A DNA stretch of 64,000 bases, from positions 496,001 to 560,000 of the forward strand of contig QVLQ01000013.1 in NCBI GenBank assembly GCA_003545705.1. The letters run 5' to 3'. Source of the DNA: Acidomyces sp. 'richmondensis'. Taxonomy: Eukaryota > Ascomycota > Dothideomycetes > Mycosphaerellales > Teratosphaeriaceae. Below the pieces are notes generated by a model. That model ran no database searches. It was given only the letters and a program-made list of their open reading frames with translations, and was not told where the DNA came from. The translations under genes and the position numbers were made by a program. Below, piece after piece: positions 1 through 11,660 of this stretch; position 1 is the first letter of the stretch; each line of letters opens with the position of its first letter.

Positions 1-1134
1 TTGGAGCAACGAAAGGTCGGAGGAGGAGACGACACGGCGGCTGACGGCGATCATTCTCGCTCGCATGCAGGGAAGATTCAAGACACGGGCATGTTCATCC
101 GTAACTGGCCGATAGTGCTCGGATTGGACGTCGCTGGTGAGGTCCACGCCGTGGGCTCCAACGTGACCCGGTTCAAGAAAGGGGATCGGGTGATGGCGTA
201 AGTTCGATGCCCGCGCCCCACGCAGGAGGGGCGTTTCGAGACGAACACGTGTGCTGAGACCCAATGTATCATCCATCAGACACGCGGTGAACCTCCTCAC
301 GCAGAAGCCCCAGGACGGCGGTTTTCAAAATTTCACCGCCGTGCCGGCCGTCGCCACCGCGCTCCTCCCGGACACGATCCCCTATACCGCGGGCGCCGTG
401 TTGCCGCTGGCCACCGACACGGCGCTCGTTGGGCTGATCGGGCACGATGGCAAAGGGTTGGGATTGCCTTATCCTTCCCTCCACCCCAAGCCTTTGGGCA
501 AGACCATCGTGGTCTGGGGCGGCAGCTCGTCCGTCGGGTCGGCGGCGATTCAGCTGGCGGTCGCAGCAGGCGCCCGAGTCGTGGCGGTGGCCAGCGCTCA
601 AAACCTCGATTTCTGCCGGCGGTGCGGCGCCACGGAGGCATACGACTATAAGAAGGGGACGATTGTGGAAGATGTGGTGGAAGGCGTGAAAGCGGTCGGG
701 GGCAAATTTGTTGGGGTTTACGATGCCATCTCCCTTGAAGATCAATCTTGTAAGCATCCCCGGCTTTCGATCACTTCCCCGTCGCGATCGGAATGAAAGG
801 CCGATTCGCACGAACGTGGACTGACGTTCGTCCAACACATCTAGATAAGTACACCCTCCCCATCCTCGAGAAGCTCGGAGGTGGTGTGCTCGCGGCCGTG
901 TTGGCCCTGCCTAAAAAAATCCCAGACAATGTCGACGCACTGTCCGTCATAGCCATGAACCACGTCGTGTGCGGCCCGGTGTGGGAGAGATACATCACAC
1001 CAGCGTTGGAGGCCGGTAAACTCCAGTGCCTGCCAGAGCCGCTGGTGATGGGAAAGGGTTTGGAGAACGTGCAGAAGGGTTTGGACGAAAACAAGAAAGG
1101 CGTGTCCGCTCGAAAGGTCGTGATTGAGCTTTAA
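1..1134 (+). CDS. Zinc-binding-type (ToxD-like) alcohol dehydrogenase / enoyl reductase, 5' end missing
   Basis: This is the 3' part of a medium-chain dehydrogenase/reductase gene; the N-terminal exon lies off the left edge. I read exons at 71-197, 280-749 and 845-1134. Base 71 follows a CAG acceptor and completes a Trp codon, the introns start GTAAGT and GTAAGC, and all phases agree. The joined product runs through a GroES-like segment (PIVLGLDVAGEV, then GDRVMA) into a Rossmann fold with the nucleotide-binding stretch VVWGGSSSVGSAAIQLA. It ends in VVIEL, as fungal members do. By family knowledge these are NAD(P)H-dependent reductases acting on small molecules, sometimes as trans enoyl reductases in secondary metabolism. 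No biosynthetic core gene is visible here, so the substrate is unknown. It faces the Zn2Cys6 regulator tail to tail. Confidence 0.87.
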
Positions 1135-1218
1135 CTTCTCGGTCTTTGCCGAGGTCACGATCTGACATTGGTCAGGCTTGCCAAACAATGGGCTTGTATT
1201 GTCCTTTCCCTTCTTCTG

Positions 1219-1251
1219 AAAAAAAAAAAAAAAAATTTCAATTTTTTTTTT
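1219..1251. repeat. A17 / T10 self-complementary tract
   Basis: A run of 17 A is followed by TTTCAA and a run of 10 T, giving a low-complexity inverted repeat about 85 bases past the dehydrogenase stop codon. It could be part of a 3' processing region or simply a slippage-prone microsatellite. Confidence 0.7.
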
Positions 1252-1895
1252 GACCGGTGGTTTCCGGAGTTTAAACGCGCGGAAACTCGTCCATACTGAA
1301 TTGGATCCGATTTCGTGCTCACAAGTTTCACGTGGGTATAGGGAAGCCCAGGCAATGCCTGCAGCATCACTGGTAATGGTAGGTGATTTCAACACTGGTG
1401 GCGCCTGCAGGCTACCTGGGCGCAAATATTGGTTTAATTGAGGGTTATGTGCGAGACTGAGACCACGTCCTGCAAGTCGCCAGCACCTGATGATTGTGAC
1501 GAGTTTGGTTGGGAATTTGTGGCTTCTCGCTTACGCCGAGACGTGAAAGGAACGTAGAACATGGATCATGCTGCGAAAAGGGAACAAATTATACCTGTTA
1601 AGCCTTGTAGTCGACAAAATCCCCCGAGGTCGTCGTTTTGCATGGCGATGAAATTCCAATCCTAGCTATTTGGGCGAAGAAATCCCGAAGCGCAACAGAG
1701 AGTTCATGTATAAATGCAGGGGAGATTGCATGCGGAAAATTCTGCGTTCTCGTCACAGACAGCCCTCAAACGCCCCGAATTCTTGTTGTATGTTTATTGG
1801 ATGCCCGTTCATCGGGGCTTCATACAATTGGCCAATACTGTCGGCTAAAGACACAATGACTGCAAGGGGGGACAGTTCACATTTGAACGTTGGAA

Positions 1896-1930
1896 AGGGA
1901 GGGGGGGGAGGGAGGGGGAGGGGGGGGCGG
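1896..1930 (+). repeat. G-rich purine tract
   Basis: Several runs of 4-8 G separated by single A bases sit on the + strand between two convergent genes. The pattern is compatible with G-quadruplex formation, which is inference from base composition only. Confidence 0.6.
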
Positions 1931-2192
1931 CAGGGACGGGAAAGGGTTCGACGACGAGATGTCAGAAACAACCGGACGTGATCGGCGAATGAGATGCATG
2001 AGAAATTCTGTCAAGACGTGTTCGCTTGGATCCTTTTGCCCAACAATTTTGAAAGGGCATGTGAAAAGAATGGTCAACGTACTCGGGCATTCGAAACTTT
2101 CAAACCCGCTTTCCCATAATGCCTGATCTTCATAACGTGGCTCCGGGCGTGCGAAAAGAATGCTGATCAACTCCTCAACCCTTTCGAACAAC

Positions 2193-4548
2193 TCATGACG
2201 GCATAAAGTGTTCCGGACTGCTCTCGAAGCTCATTGTCCCTTCAAAATTATCCGAACTCGTGGGTGTGCTGAGGTAGTCTTGACTGCTGTTTTGATCGCC
2301 AACAGCCATATCTCGAAACACGCCGCTCATGGCTTGGACATCTTGCCCCACAGAATCCTTTGGATTCTGCCGCCTGTACTCGATGAAATCTCTAATGGAC
2401 CGAATGATGGCCGGATATCCTTCATCATTCGGCAGCCACCAGCGCGTAACGTCAACATTCCAAACTTCACTCATACGCTTGCGGAGGGTTGGTGGATAGA
2501 TATAACTGCCTCGCATGTTAGCGGTACGATATGCGTCAACCATGGGCACACGACACATACCCTTTCTGCTCGATGAGAGCATACTTGCGCCGACACCATA
2601 GGGTGTGCTTCTCGTCTTTGGGAAGGAACAGGCTCGCGATGCCGAGACTTGCTTGGCATCCCAGGATTGCCCCGGCTGGACCTTTATCGTAGTATTCTAT
2701 GGCTTCGAACATCTTGCACTTCTTCATGGCGATTGATTGAAGCTCCGCATGCAGTGGCATTTGCTGCATTATGGCGAGGCTGTTTTTGAACATCAATTCA
2801 ATCGCCCAGAAATCAATCAGCACGAAATTCATGGTGAACAGCTCGCCGCCGTAAAGAAAGTTGGGATCTCGATAATCTGTGATATCGTCCGCCCGCTTGG
2901 GAGGGGCTCGTGGAAAAGACTTCACGAAGCAGGACGGATCCGTGTGCGCGGTCTCTAATCTGCGTCCTAGTTCTCCGAATTGGCGAAGCAGATCGTTGGT
3001 TTCAATGATGAACTGGGCGTCGGCAATCGTGTTGGTCGTTTTGGAGGCCATCAAGAGGGCAACATCGGTTGCAAGCAGGCGAGAAGAGGCAAAATAGTCC
3101 TCAAAACGAGCGCCCAGGTCATTTGGTCGGTCTCTAGCTTGCCTTGCGTAGAAATCCGCTACTGCTGCAAACCAGTCGCGTCCGAGATTTGTTTTGCCCC
3201 CTCCCATCATGCCTGCGAATAAGTCGAAGCGGATGTACCAACTGATTATTTTGCGACGCGTTTCATCTTGCATAATGGTCTCGGGGTTGAAAAGATCGGT
3301 CAGGATTTGATGAGCAGCTCGTTGATGACCGAGGAGGTTGACCCAGTCGCCCAGAAATTCCTGAAATGCCCGTTAGTGGAGCTCGAGCGACGGGGGTGAA
3401 TGAGGAGGCCGTGCCAAATCGTACCTCTATCGTGGCGAGCTGCAAGATGGTCAGCAGCGTCGACACGTTATGCCGCTTCTTCAACAATGTTTGATGAAGC
3501 ATCGTGATCGACGTGTTGTAAAATTGCAGAAACTTTGAGATACGGCCGTCATCTTGCGCGATTGCATGGTGATAGGCTGCGAATGCAACAATTGCATAGA
3601 GTAAGGCCTGGCTATCGTCATTCATCGCGATCTCCAAGAACGTAGTCTTTAGAAAATCTCCTCCATCATATTTGAATGCGTAGTGGTGATGTGAGAGGCA
3701 CTCCTTGTGATACCTCAGATAGAATTGAACGTCTTTGGGTATGCTAATCCAACGTCCACTCTGAGAGATGCTGGTCTTCGTAGAATGCTTCGAGGTCGAT
3801 CGAATGGGTTGTGGTCTTGTAAGGCCACGAGCTGAACCATCAAGCCCCGGCGACGTGGTCATATTCTTTTTTGAATTGGACGCGTCTGTGGATCTCGAAG
3901 GCTGGGAAATGGTGGACTGTGGTTCACTTTCATCCTCTTCTTCGTGCAAAGTCGCGGGTAACGGCTCCTTCTCGTCACCTTCCTCATCTTCAGAGGGACT
4001 TGACCCACTATCATGCTGAGAATCTTTCGATCTTGCATTTCCCCGGGCAGGTTTCGATGAAGACGAAGAAGCCGTTCCAGGGTAAGTGCATTCCCTTTTA
4101 CCTTTGCGACAACCTACGTGATGTTTAGTGCAAGAGATACCACAACTGATGAAGAGCTCCTAAGATAGACATACGATCGCATATGGGATGGGTTTCATCA
4201 CACTAGATATTACGAGACATCAGTATGCAATAGTGCCTCCGCCGGTGAATCGTTTGTTACCTTGATCCGACGCTGTCTGCAAGTGTAGCAGCCGCTTCTA
4301 GTTCGTCTATGCTTGACATGATCCGGGCCGGTTGGTTGTCTCCTCCTCTGCCGTGGCTGCCCCTGCTCAGGTGGAAGCATGACGTTGTTCAGGTCGTCGT
4401 AGTCGGAGTAGGTGCCGATCTTCTCCAATGATATTGTTTGCAGCTGATGCAGCCCTGCAGGAAATGGTTCTGGCGGATACATGGGTAGAGGGGCGCCATG
4501 GTAAAATGCACCCAAAGGCGGTATTGGTGGTGGATATTGGCCGTCCAT
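2193..4548 (-). CDS. Zn2Cys6 fungal transcription factor
   Basis: A five-exon gene, complement of 2193-2505, 2561-3360, 3425-4113, 4175-4202 and 4261-4548, coding for about 705 residues. The start is chosen at 4548 because the context GCCGCCATGG is ideal and the N-terminus is then Pro-rich. The binuclear zinc cluster is complete only after splicing: Cys87, 90, 97, 104, 107 and 114 (C-x2-C-x6-C-x6-C-x2-C-x6-C). The third to fifth ligands depend on a 28-base exon. An acidic Ser-rich linker follows. The rest resembles the C-terminal region (Fungal_trans_2-like) of fungal regulators, with helical stretches such as ALLYAIVAFAAYHHAIA. It is predicted to be a nuclear DNA-binding regulator with unknown targets. 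An upstream in-frame ATG at 4683 would add 45 residues but has weaker context. Confidence 0.88.
4175..4202 (-). other. 28-base micro-exon carrying Zn2Cys6 ligands
   Basis: This exon of the Zn2Cys6 gene codes for CDETHPICD plus the first base of an Arg codon. Its acceptor is CTAG at 4203-4206 and its donor GTATGT begins at 4174. It supplies two of the six zinc ligands and links the third to the fifth. Skipping it would shift the frame, so retention of this exon is required for a functional DNA-binding domain. Confidence 0.85.
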
Positions 4549-7500
4549 GGCGGCTTTCACACAACAGGAGGATCGATTATTGCCAATAGTAAGCCGATCA
4601 CTTGCCGTAACGTTCAATAAAATCCAGCGGACCGTTGTGCTAGTGATCGTTGTGATATCCAACGGTTTTAACGATGACGCCAAATCAAGGAGCGACCGTT
4701 AATGATGTGCGCCGATGATGACAGTGGACGGGAAGCTGTGGAGGATGTTTATTTCCCGGCTGTACCTTCGAACCTAGCAAGACGATTGCACCCGGAATGG
4801 CGCGACCCACTCCCAATCGCTGAGGCGTCAGCAGGCCAGCAGCGGCTCAACTATAGGTACATGCGGAGGGGGCCGCGGGAGCGACCTTCGGTGGCACGAC
4901 CTGCGGTTGCGGCGTGTGAAATGAAACTGGTGGCGAGGTACACAGCAGAGGAAAGATTGCACTGAAGGGTAAAGATACAGAAATCGGATGAGCAAGCAGT
5001 CTGCCCTGATCAACAAAACCACCACAAGCGCGGCTCACGCCGTGACAAGGGCATTTGCCCCTTGAGTAGGCGCGGCGATCCACCAGTTCGCACACTTGCA
5101 ATAGCAATTCGAAGCGTGCATAAGTCAAGGGCAGCAAGCGTCGGTACTCAATCGGAGTTTCTGCCCTTTCGAACCGCTGAAGATCTACGCCCGGGATATC
5201 CAAGTTGTTCCCCAAGCAAGGATTACTTTAAATGCCGTACAAGGGGGATATGATGCGTAGTCTGTGTTCGGGGACGTTGCACAGTCCATCCGTTGGACTT
5301 CACTATCGATTTTGATCTCATGCCTTTGCCTGCCGCCATGCCCCTTGGACAAAAGTCGACCCTGTCAAATCTCCATCGGGACCGCCATCCCCGGCCATCT
5401 GAGACTTCTTTCTGGATTTAGTGCAGCCAGATGCGGGACAGCAGACTGTACGGAGGAAATCCATGTTTCAAACGGCCGTTAGCTTTAGACATTGAACAGA
5501 CAGGAGATCAACCAGGGTTTCCCATCGCCAGGCGTGTGGGCTGCGATCCAAGCTTCTCAATGAGCTCCACCAGTTGCTGGAAGGGGACAAGACACACTAG
5601 CTTCTAGCCTTCTACGCAACCACGACTAGCAAGTAAACGCCGCCACCCTTGATGTGACAGCCGGAAGCATGTCTGACAATATCAATTCGGGAGCGGAACG
5701 GTGAGCTAGCTGGGGTGTCAGGGACTCAAAAACTCCGCCGGTTATTACCGTGACTACTACCGTCGGAGGTCGATCCTTTCGCGTCATGAATAGCTCCCGT
5801 GCTCCGACACAGTAGTTGCAGCACTACGCCGATGCTGAGGCCGACGAGCCAGCCATGGCGCGTGAGTCTGCAATCGGGATCCTCTGTGAGGCATCATCAG
5901 ACCCGCCCATTCCCATGTGCTCGCTGCACGCAATATAAATCCGCGTTTCAAGCGGGCTGTGGCAAAGCCTGCTGAGACGGAAGTGTGATGCCAAGATCAA
6001 CCTCTGCGAACCATTGGATTTAGCCAGTCGCCAGTGATTTTGGCGCGGGGTTCCCTTTTTCCATCACACGGAGGTTGTATGTCCTGATCCGCGAGCGGGA
6101 AATCTAGACTGCTGAAACCGTTGTGGTCCCGAGACAAGCAATACGAAAGATTGCATGGCTTTGCTCGTTGTTAAGTGATTGGTTTTGGTTTGGGTTGGGG
6201 GGGAGGGGATGAGGAGAGAGGGGAGGGGAGGAGGGTAGAAGGGGGGGGGGGGGGGGGGGGCGAAGAAGAGGGGGAAGGCTGTTGGCCCTCTTTGTTGATA
6301 CGGTCAGCGTACGTGTCTGTCATTCAATTCATGGAGCCTTGCCTGCACGGCGTTACCTTACGCTCCTGTTCCTGCTCTTACAGATCCGCGCGTCGCATTA
6401 TTAACATATCACTGCATGATTGACGTGCTTTACTTGAACAGGCAAGACTGTATTGGCGCTACCCGATGCTCCGGCACGCCATTCCACGTGTCTGTACAAG
6501 CTTAGACCCTGCTGAACGCCCGCGTTCGGTGTTCCTTCATACTCCTGCACCCGCGATACACGAAACTGTGATAATAGATGGGGCGGGCGGCCTTGCACGC
6601 CGGAGGAGGCTAACATCAATTTCCAGAAGGCTTCTTACGAGTCAGAAGGCAGCGATATCCCAGCTTGGAAAGCTTCGCTGGGCAGCTGCAGAAACGATAT
6701 AATCTAGATAATCGACATTGCCTCTAGTCAGCATCCCTCCCGACGATGCCGGTAGATTTGCCATGGCTGCCATCCGCATTGGGGGGCTTTGTCCGTCGAT
6801 GAATGGAGGCACAACGTGGTTGCAATTGCACGGCGGCAAGGTTGGTTTCGGGAACGAGACTTAGGGCAAAAGCGGAGGAAGCCAGGGGTTGAACTCCAGA
6901 CTTTTATGGGCTGCACTCCACTCGTGTGATTTTTCTGCTCTCCGACAAAACAATACCCACGATACCGGCATTTGATGTGCATTTACCTGCTGGATCCAGA
7001 CCGGAAAGCGTAAGGAGGATCATCAAAACTCTGAGTCGAAGTGTCACTGGTGAGGTTTCAGTTGAAGGCGGAAGTGACGTGCCTACATCAGTGCTGATGC
7101 CCGACCTCCGTGCATCCAGCTAAACCATGCAGCGTTATGATCTTCCTCAGCAACTGCCGATAAAAAATTTCTCCTAGTTGAAGTATGATAGAGAACAATT
7201 TGCAGTGATAGGGAAAAATTCCAATCATCTAGCAGGCTCGGCCACTCCGAGCACTGGAGCAGTAATGCTCTCATAATTTGATCAGAGTTCGACGTTGTCT
7301 TCTCGGATCGCCCAATCTCTTTTCGCCGCGATCGGTGCGAACCGGGTCCGAAGTATAACTCCCGCATTCGGCAGTGTTGGAATATACAGACCTTGGAAAG
7401 CTCGCCGGGAAGATAATTGCCCTGGTACTGCGGGACAGGATGTTCCATGGCGTTACCCGACAGGGTTTGCGGTGGACGTCTCGGTTCACTTATCTTGTCC

Positions 7501-10015
7501 GGTCTGCGCGACAACTGTGCCACGCTTTACTCTGCCAGTATGGCACGAGACGAAGGGACCGAGACTGCACCGGCGACGGGTACCGCTAAACATGCAATAT
7601 CGACTGTTGAAACAGGCCATGCCATGCCGCCGCGCTGCAGGTGCTTGTCTGCATCTTAGTGCAATTGCAGCCTCTTTGAATCTGACGGTCCTAAGCGCTC
7701 TGCTACGTGAATCTAGGTATCTCGGAAGCCCCCAAATCATGATGGGATTAGTTTCAATAGTGTCTCACATCATCTTCCTGTCGCCGATTACCGCCCCCCT
7801 TCCCTCTCCCTCCTTTTGGATCATCCGCGACAGCTTTCTCCGAAGAGCTGGAGCGCGTGGTTCATTCGACACGGCTAGCCTCAGAACGGCCGGTGTTGCG
7901 AGATAAGGCACTCAGAAATCTGCCTTTAATCCGAGTCAGCTCACTCGTTCAACCTCGCCACGTGGCCATGGAAAGCTCTTGAGTCCTGGCTAGGATATCA
8001 CGGACGTACTTCCCTTTTGTGCTTCGTATTCAAATTAGCCATAGTCTCACGGGATACTCCGATGCTCCAATCCTTTCCGTCTTTCCAAGCAGCACTTCAC
8101 CAAGGTTCTCCACTTGCCTTACGTGGATGGGAGAGTCGTGAAGGAACGGCGTACTGCATTAGGCGAATCCCTCTGTCATGTAACCAATCGGGCCTGCCTG
8201 TCCAGACTGCTGGTAGTATGTCCGTTGCACATGAATGCATAATTCGGCACCACATAATTCACCTGCATGAAGAACGATGCAAGCCACCTTTCCGGATCGC
8301 GGTTCCGGTGGTCATGGGTAAATAGACATCCATGCGTTCAAATCCCTGTCACCTTCTGCCGAGGCCTGCGGAAGAAAATGTAAGTCGCCAGCTCGCTCGA
8401 ACAGGGATTCGAGAGGGTACGGAAGTAGAAGAGCTGCGATCCTCAAGGGTGTCGAAGCTGACGGGTGCATAAGAAGTTGCATGTCTCCATGACAGACAAA
8501 TCATTAGCTAAGACCGAGATCCCGCACCAGCCATGCCTGGATATCGAAGGGCCCAGAATGTTGTCTGGAGAACGCTACATACATACATCAATTATTACGA
8601 TCAATCTTATTGGATATTGCACCCTTTTTCGGGCTGTCCACGGAGTGGGATCGTCCGAGGGTACGCGAGGTCCTAAGAGTACATATTCTGACTGATAGTC
8701 CATATTTAGATTCCAAAGGGCCAATCCCCTCCGAATACAGCCTTGACTGCGCTCTTGCTCGTGCTCTGTCGTTCGTATATGCTTCATACGCAGGGTAAGT
8801 AGCATCAAACTCAAAAGCCACAACGGCTGTTGGTGACTTGACGGTGACACTTCTTATCGCCCTTTCCTACGAACTGTCTCTGCTGGCTGCTGTATATATT
8901 TTGTAAGCACAAAGCCCCAGACAAAATTCCACGAGGAAGAGCCCAAAGGCCTTGATTTAATTGGTCCATAGGACACATTGTTGCACTTATTGACGCTCTC
9001 CGTCTACATCGTGCCGCCAAATTCATATGAGAGATATTTACGAATATGTTGCGGCCGTAATAAAAGCTCAAAGCTCTTCGTACTAAAACTTAAACAAAAT
9101 TCTGATGCTCAATAGGCATGGCTGTCCGCATGGGATTATGGATGATACCTTTCGTGGTAGCAAGGACACGCCATGTTCTGGAAGTGGAAGCAGGATCAGC
9201 GATTTCTACTGGGCCGTTTCTAGAGAGCTAGTGAATCCTTCGTACGGAAAGAGTCACGAGCATTTCCCACTTGCATCGTGGAAATTTAGATGTTTTAGAA
9301 CAGTGATACAGTCAGCGCCGAAATGGTCATGGTCCATCATCTGGAATTGGAAGTGGGGCTTGAGAAGGTTTAATAATGATTGCGTTCCAATAGCGGTTCA
9401 CGAAGTCGTGTTTGCAACGGTTTTATAGTCGGCCCAGATTGAGTTTTTGTAAGCCATCAACGCTCATCTGTGCCGCCCACATTTAATCATAGGAATCGGC
9501 GTCTTGAACTGCTTATCCGCGGTAGGACTTGATATTCTCGATCCAGGCGATTGCGGTGGAAATGTCGTACCCCGGTAGGATGACTGGCAATGGCAAAGGA
9601 CATGAAGGGTTGGCTGCTGAAAAAATCGAATCCTTTGACGCTCGGAAATTGAATGAATCCTGGACGCCACAAGGACCGGATGCCGTTCCGGGCAGTGTCA
9701 CTTCCAGTTATGGTCTTAGAGTCGAGACTCAAGAGTCCCCCTCTATGAACCCTTGCTGAACAGTCTAGCATTTAGAAGATTGTATCACACACATCATACT
9801 CGAGAAATAAATTGCCTAGCTTAAAAACTGTATGATCCTTGTTTATGTAACTATATAACACTTAAAAGGAAGGGTTGAAATGCGTTTCCAGAATCTCTGC
9901 CTGAGGCAACTTTTCCGGAGCATGACTAATACCCCACTACCGTAATTGGGCCGTTGAAGTCTCAAATGTCCGGTTGAAAATTGTCAGCAACAGGCATAAC
10001 TTCACAGACTAAGAC
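4549..10015. other. 5.5 kb divergent intergenic region without a recognisable gene
   Basis: This is the space between the starts of the Zn2Cys6 gene and the eIF3g gene. The longest open frame (7295-7906) does not begin at an ATG and translates to an Arg/Cys-rich string with no domain, so I treat it as chance. The region contains a run of 20 G at 6241-6260 within a longer purine tract (6190-6275). I see no tRNA, no paired repeats and no clear transposase remnant. An unannotated non-coding transcript or a decayed element is possible. Confidence 0.5.
6190..6275 (+). repeat. Purine (G-rich) tract with G20 run
   Basis: An almost pure purine stretch on the + strand, dominated by GGGGA/GGGGAGG units and containing 20 consecutive G at 6241-6260. 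It is low-complexity DNA capable in principle of forming quadruplex or triplex structures, and its exact length is likely to be unreliable in an assembly. Confidence 0.8.
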
Positions 10016-10936
10016 ATGGCAGCAGCAGTGCAAAATCCACCAGGTCGAACAGATTGGGCAGAAGACAGCGAGCCTGATTTAGCAACTACTACCCCTGCAC
10101 CGCAGATCACCAAAAACAAGGACGGCACTGAGACAATCGTGACAATCACCATCAACGAAGATGGCAAGCGTGTCAAACGAACACAACGCATTCGACGCAC
10201 GATTGTTAAGAAAAAGGAAAATCCACGAGTAGCTGAACGGCGAGCATGGCCCAAGATGGGACCTGAGGCAGGCAAGCCTCCAGGTCCGAGACCAGATACG
10301 ACCACGTTGGGCGAGAATATTATATTCCGGCCCGTGATGGGGTTTAAGAGTGGACAGCAGCAGGAGAAGGCGCCTGAAGAGGACAAGAAGGCGGAACAGC
10401 TGAAGAAGATGCAGATCAAGTGCCGAATTTGTAGCGGAGATCATTTTACCACAAAATGTCCGTTCAAGGACACTATGGCACCGGAAGGCGAAGCTGCTGG
10501 TCCTCCGCCAGATCTTGATGAGAGAATGGGCGGCGACGCGGCTGGTCCGGGAGGCAGCTACGTACCCCCCCATCTCAGGAAAGGTGGTGCTGCAACAGGC
10601 GAGAGGATGGGTGGCAAATATGAGCGCGACGACCTGGCCACGCTCCGAGTTACAAATGTCAGTCATCTCTATCCTCGAAGCCGAATAACACTATACTGAC
10701 GTGTATTATAGGTATCGGAGTTTGCGGAAGAGTCCGATTTGCGTGAGATTTTCGAGCGTTTCGGTCGTGTTACCCGAGTGTTCCTCGCCAAGGACAGAGA
10801 AACTCAACGTGCCAAAGGTTTCGCTTTCGTTTCATACGCAGATCGCGCAGATGCTGCGAGAGCTTGCGAAAAGGTCGACGGCTATGGTTTTGGACATCTC
10901 ATTTTACGTGTGGAGTTCGCAAAGAAAAGTTCTTGA
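10016..10936 (+). CDS. tif35: Eukaryotic translation initiation factor 3 subunit G
   Basis: Two exons, 10016-10657 and 10712-10936, give 288 residues, close to the usual length for eIF3g. The N-terminal half has the eIF3g-specific domain, with TETIVTITINEDGKRVKRTQ and a basic stretch. A short zinc-knuckle-like motif follows at Cys136, Cys139, His143 and Cys148. The C-terminal RRM starts at LRVTN (RNP2) and has KGFAFVSY as RNP1. The intron (donor GTCAGT, acceptor TATAG) splits RNP2, and splicing is needed to complete the RRM. eIF3g is a cytoplasmic subunit of the eIF3 complex that helps scanning and reinitiation on the 40S ribosome. The gene converges with the membrane-protein gene downstream. 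Confidence 0.96.
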
Positions 10937-11660
10937 ACCAATGCCGGTGTAATCTATGATCTGTGGCGTTAAAGTTTGCATAAGTGGATAGCAAGCGACG
11001 TCCTGATCATTACGAACAACATATTCTTAAATGTTCTCTCACTATCGGATTTGCTGCATCTTCCACAGCCACCTGTCTGACGATGCAAAGGACGTGGAGA
11101 ATGCGCTCCTGATTAGAAGCGGTAAATGGTAGACCGCAACGAACATGAAATGATCGGGCCCAGAAACTGACACACACCAAATGGCGTCCAATGCAGCAAA
11201 GAACGCTCCTTTGTTACCTAGAACTTGGCGCTCGGCAAAGATCATGGACAGTTGCTGTCACGTTCTGAGCGTTATTCCTTCTTGTCTTCGATGTACATGC
11301 TAAACTGTTAATGCCGATATTTTTTCCTTGGTCATACAAAACGTAAATGAGGCTCGAGGACAACTGTTTACTCGTCCACTTGTTCAGATTGTCTTTACGG
11401 TGCGGTCTTGATGGTGCGTTCGCATTTTCGTCTCAGTGATCGAAACTGCAGCTCAAGAAATACCATAAAAATGCTTATAATTGTGGGACATTAACGGGAG
11501 ATAGACTCCTAATCAAATACCAGAAATGTACTACTCCAATCCATCAACGCCTCGCTAATACCACTGTGAACCCAACTATATTACATTTGGGCCACTGACA
11601 CGTCAAAACGCCAGTCCGGACTTCATTCGGTGACTAGTGACTCAAACTTTGACCTTGCAT
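10937..11660. other. Convergent 3' intergenic region
   Basis: About 720 bases lie between two stop codons facing each other. I see no coding potential beyond short chance frames, and the stretch presumably holds both 3' untranslated regions. Confidence 0.6.

Larger units (their letters stand above)
1135..2192. other. Convergent intergenic region with homopolymer tracts
   Basis: No gene is recognisable between the two converging genes. The stretch holds 17 A followed by TTTCAA and 10 T (1219-1251), which can fold on itself and lies just past the dehydrogenase stop. It also holds a purine-rich G tract at about 1896-1930. The small open frames here have low-complexity or arginine-rich translations and look like chance. 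Confidence 0.6.

Noticed and set aside
269..838. 189-codon - strand frame
   Set aside because: It is a shadow of the dehydrogenase exons on the opposite strand.
6880..6940. tRNA-like GGGGTTGAACTCC segment
   Set aside because: Stem pairing fails and no cloverleaf can be drawn.
7295..7906. 203-codon + strand open frame
   Set aside because: It lacks an ATG start at its beginning, overlaps other open frames on both strands and translates to Arg/Cys/Pro-rich sequence without a domain.
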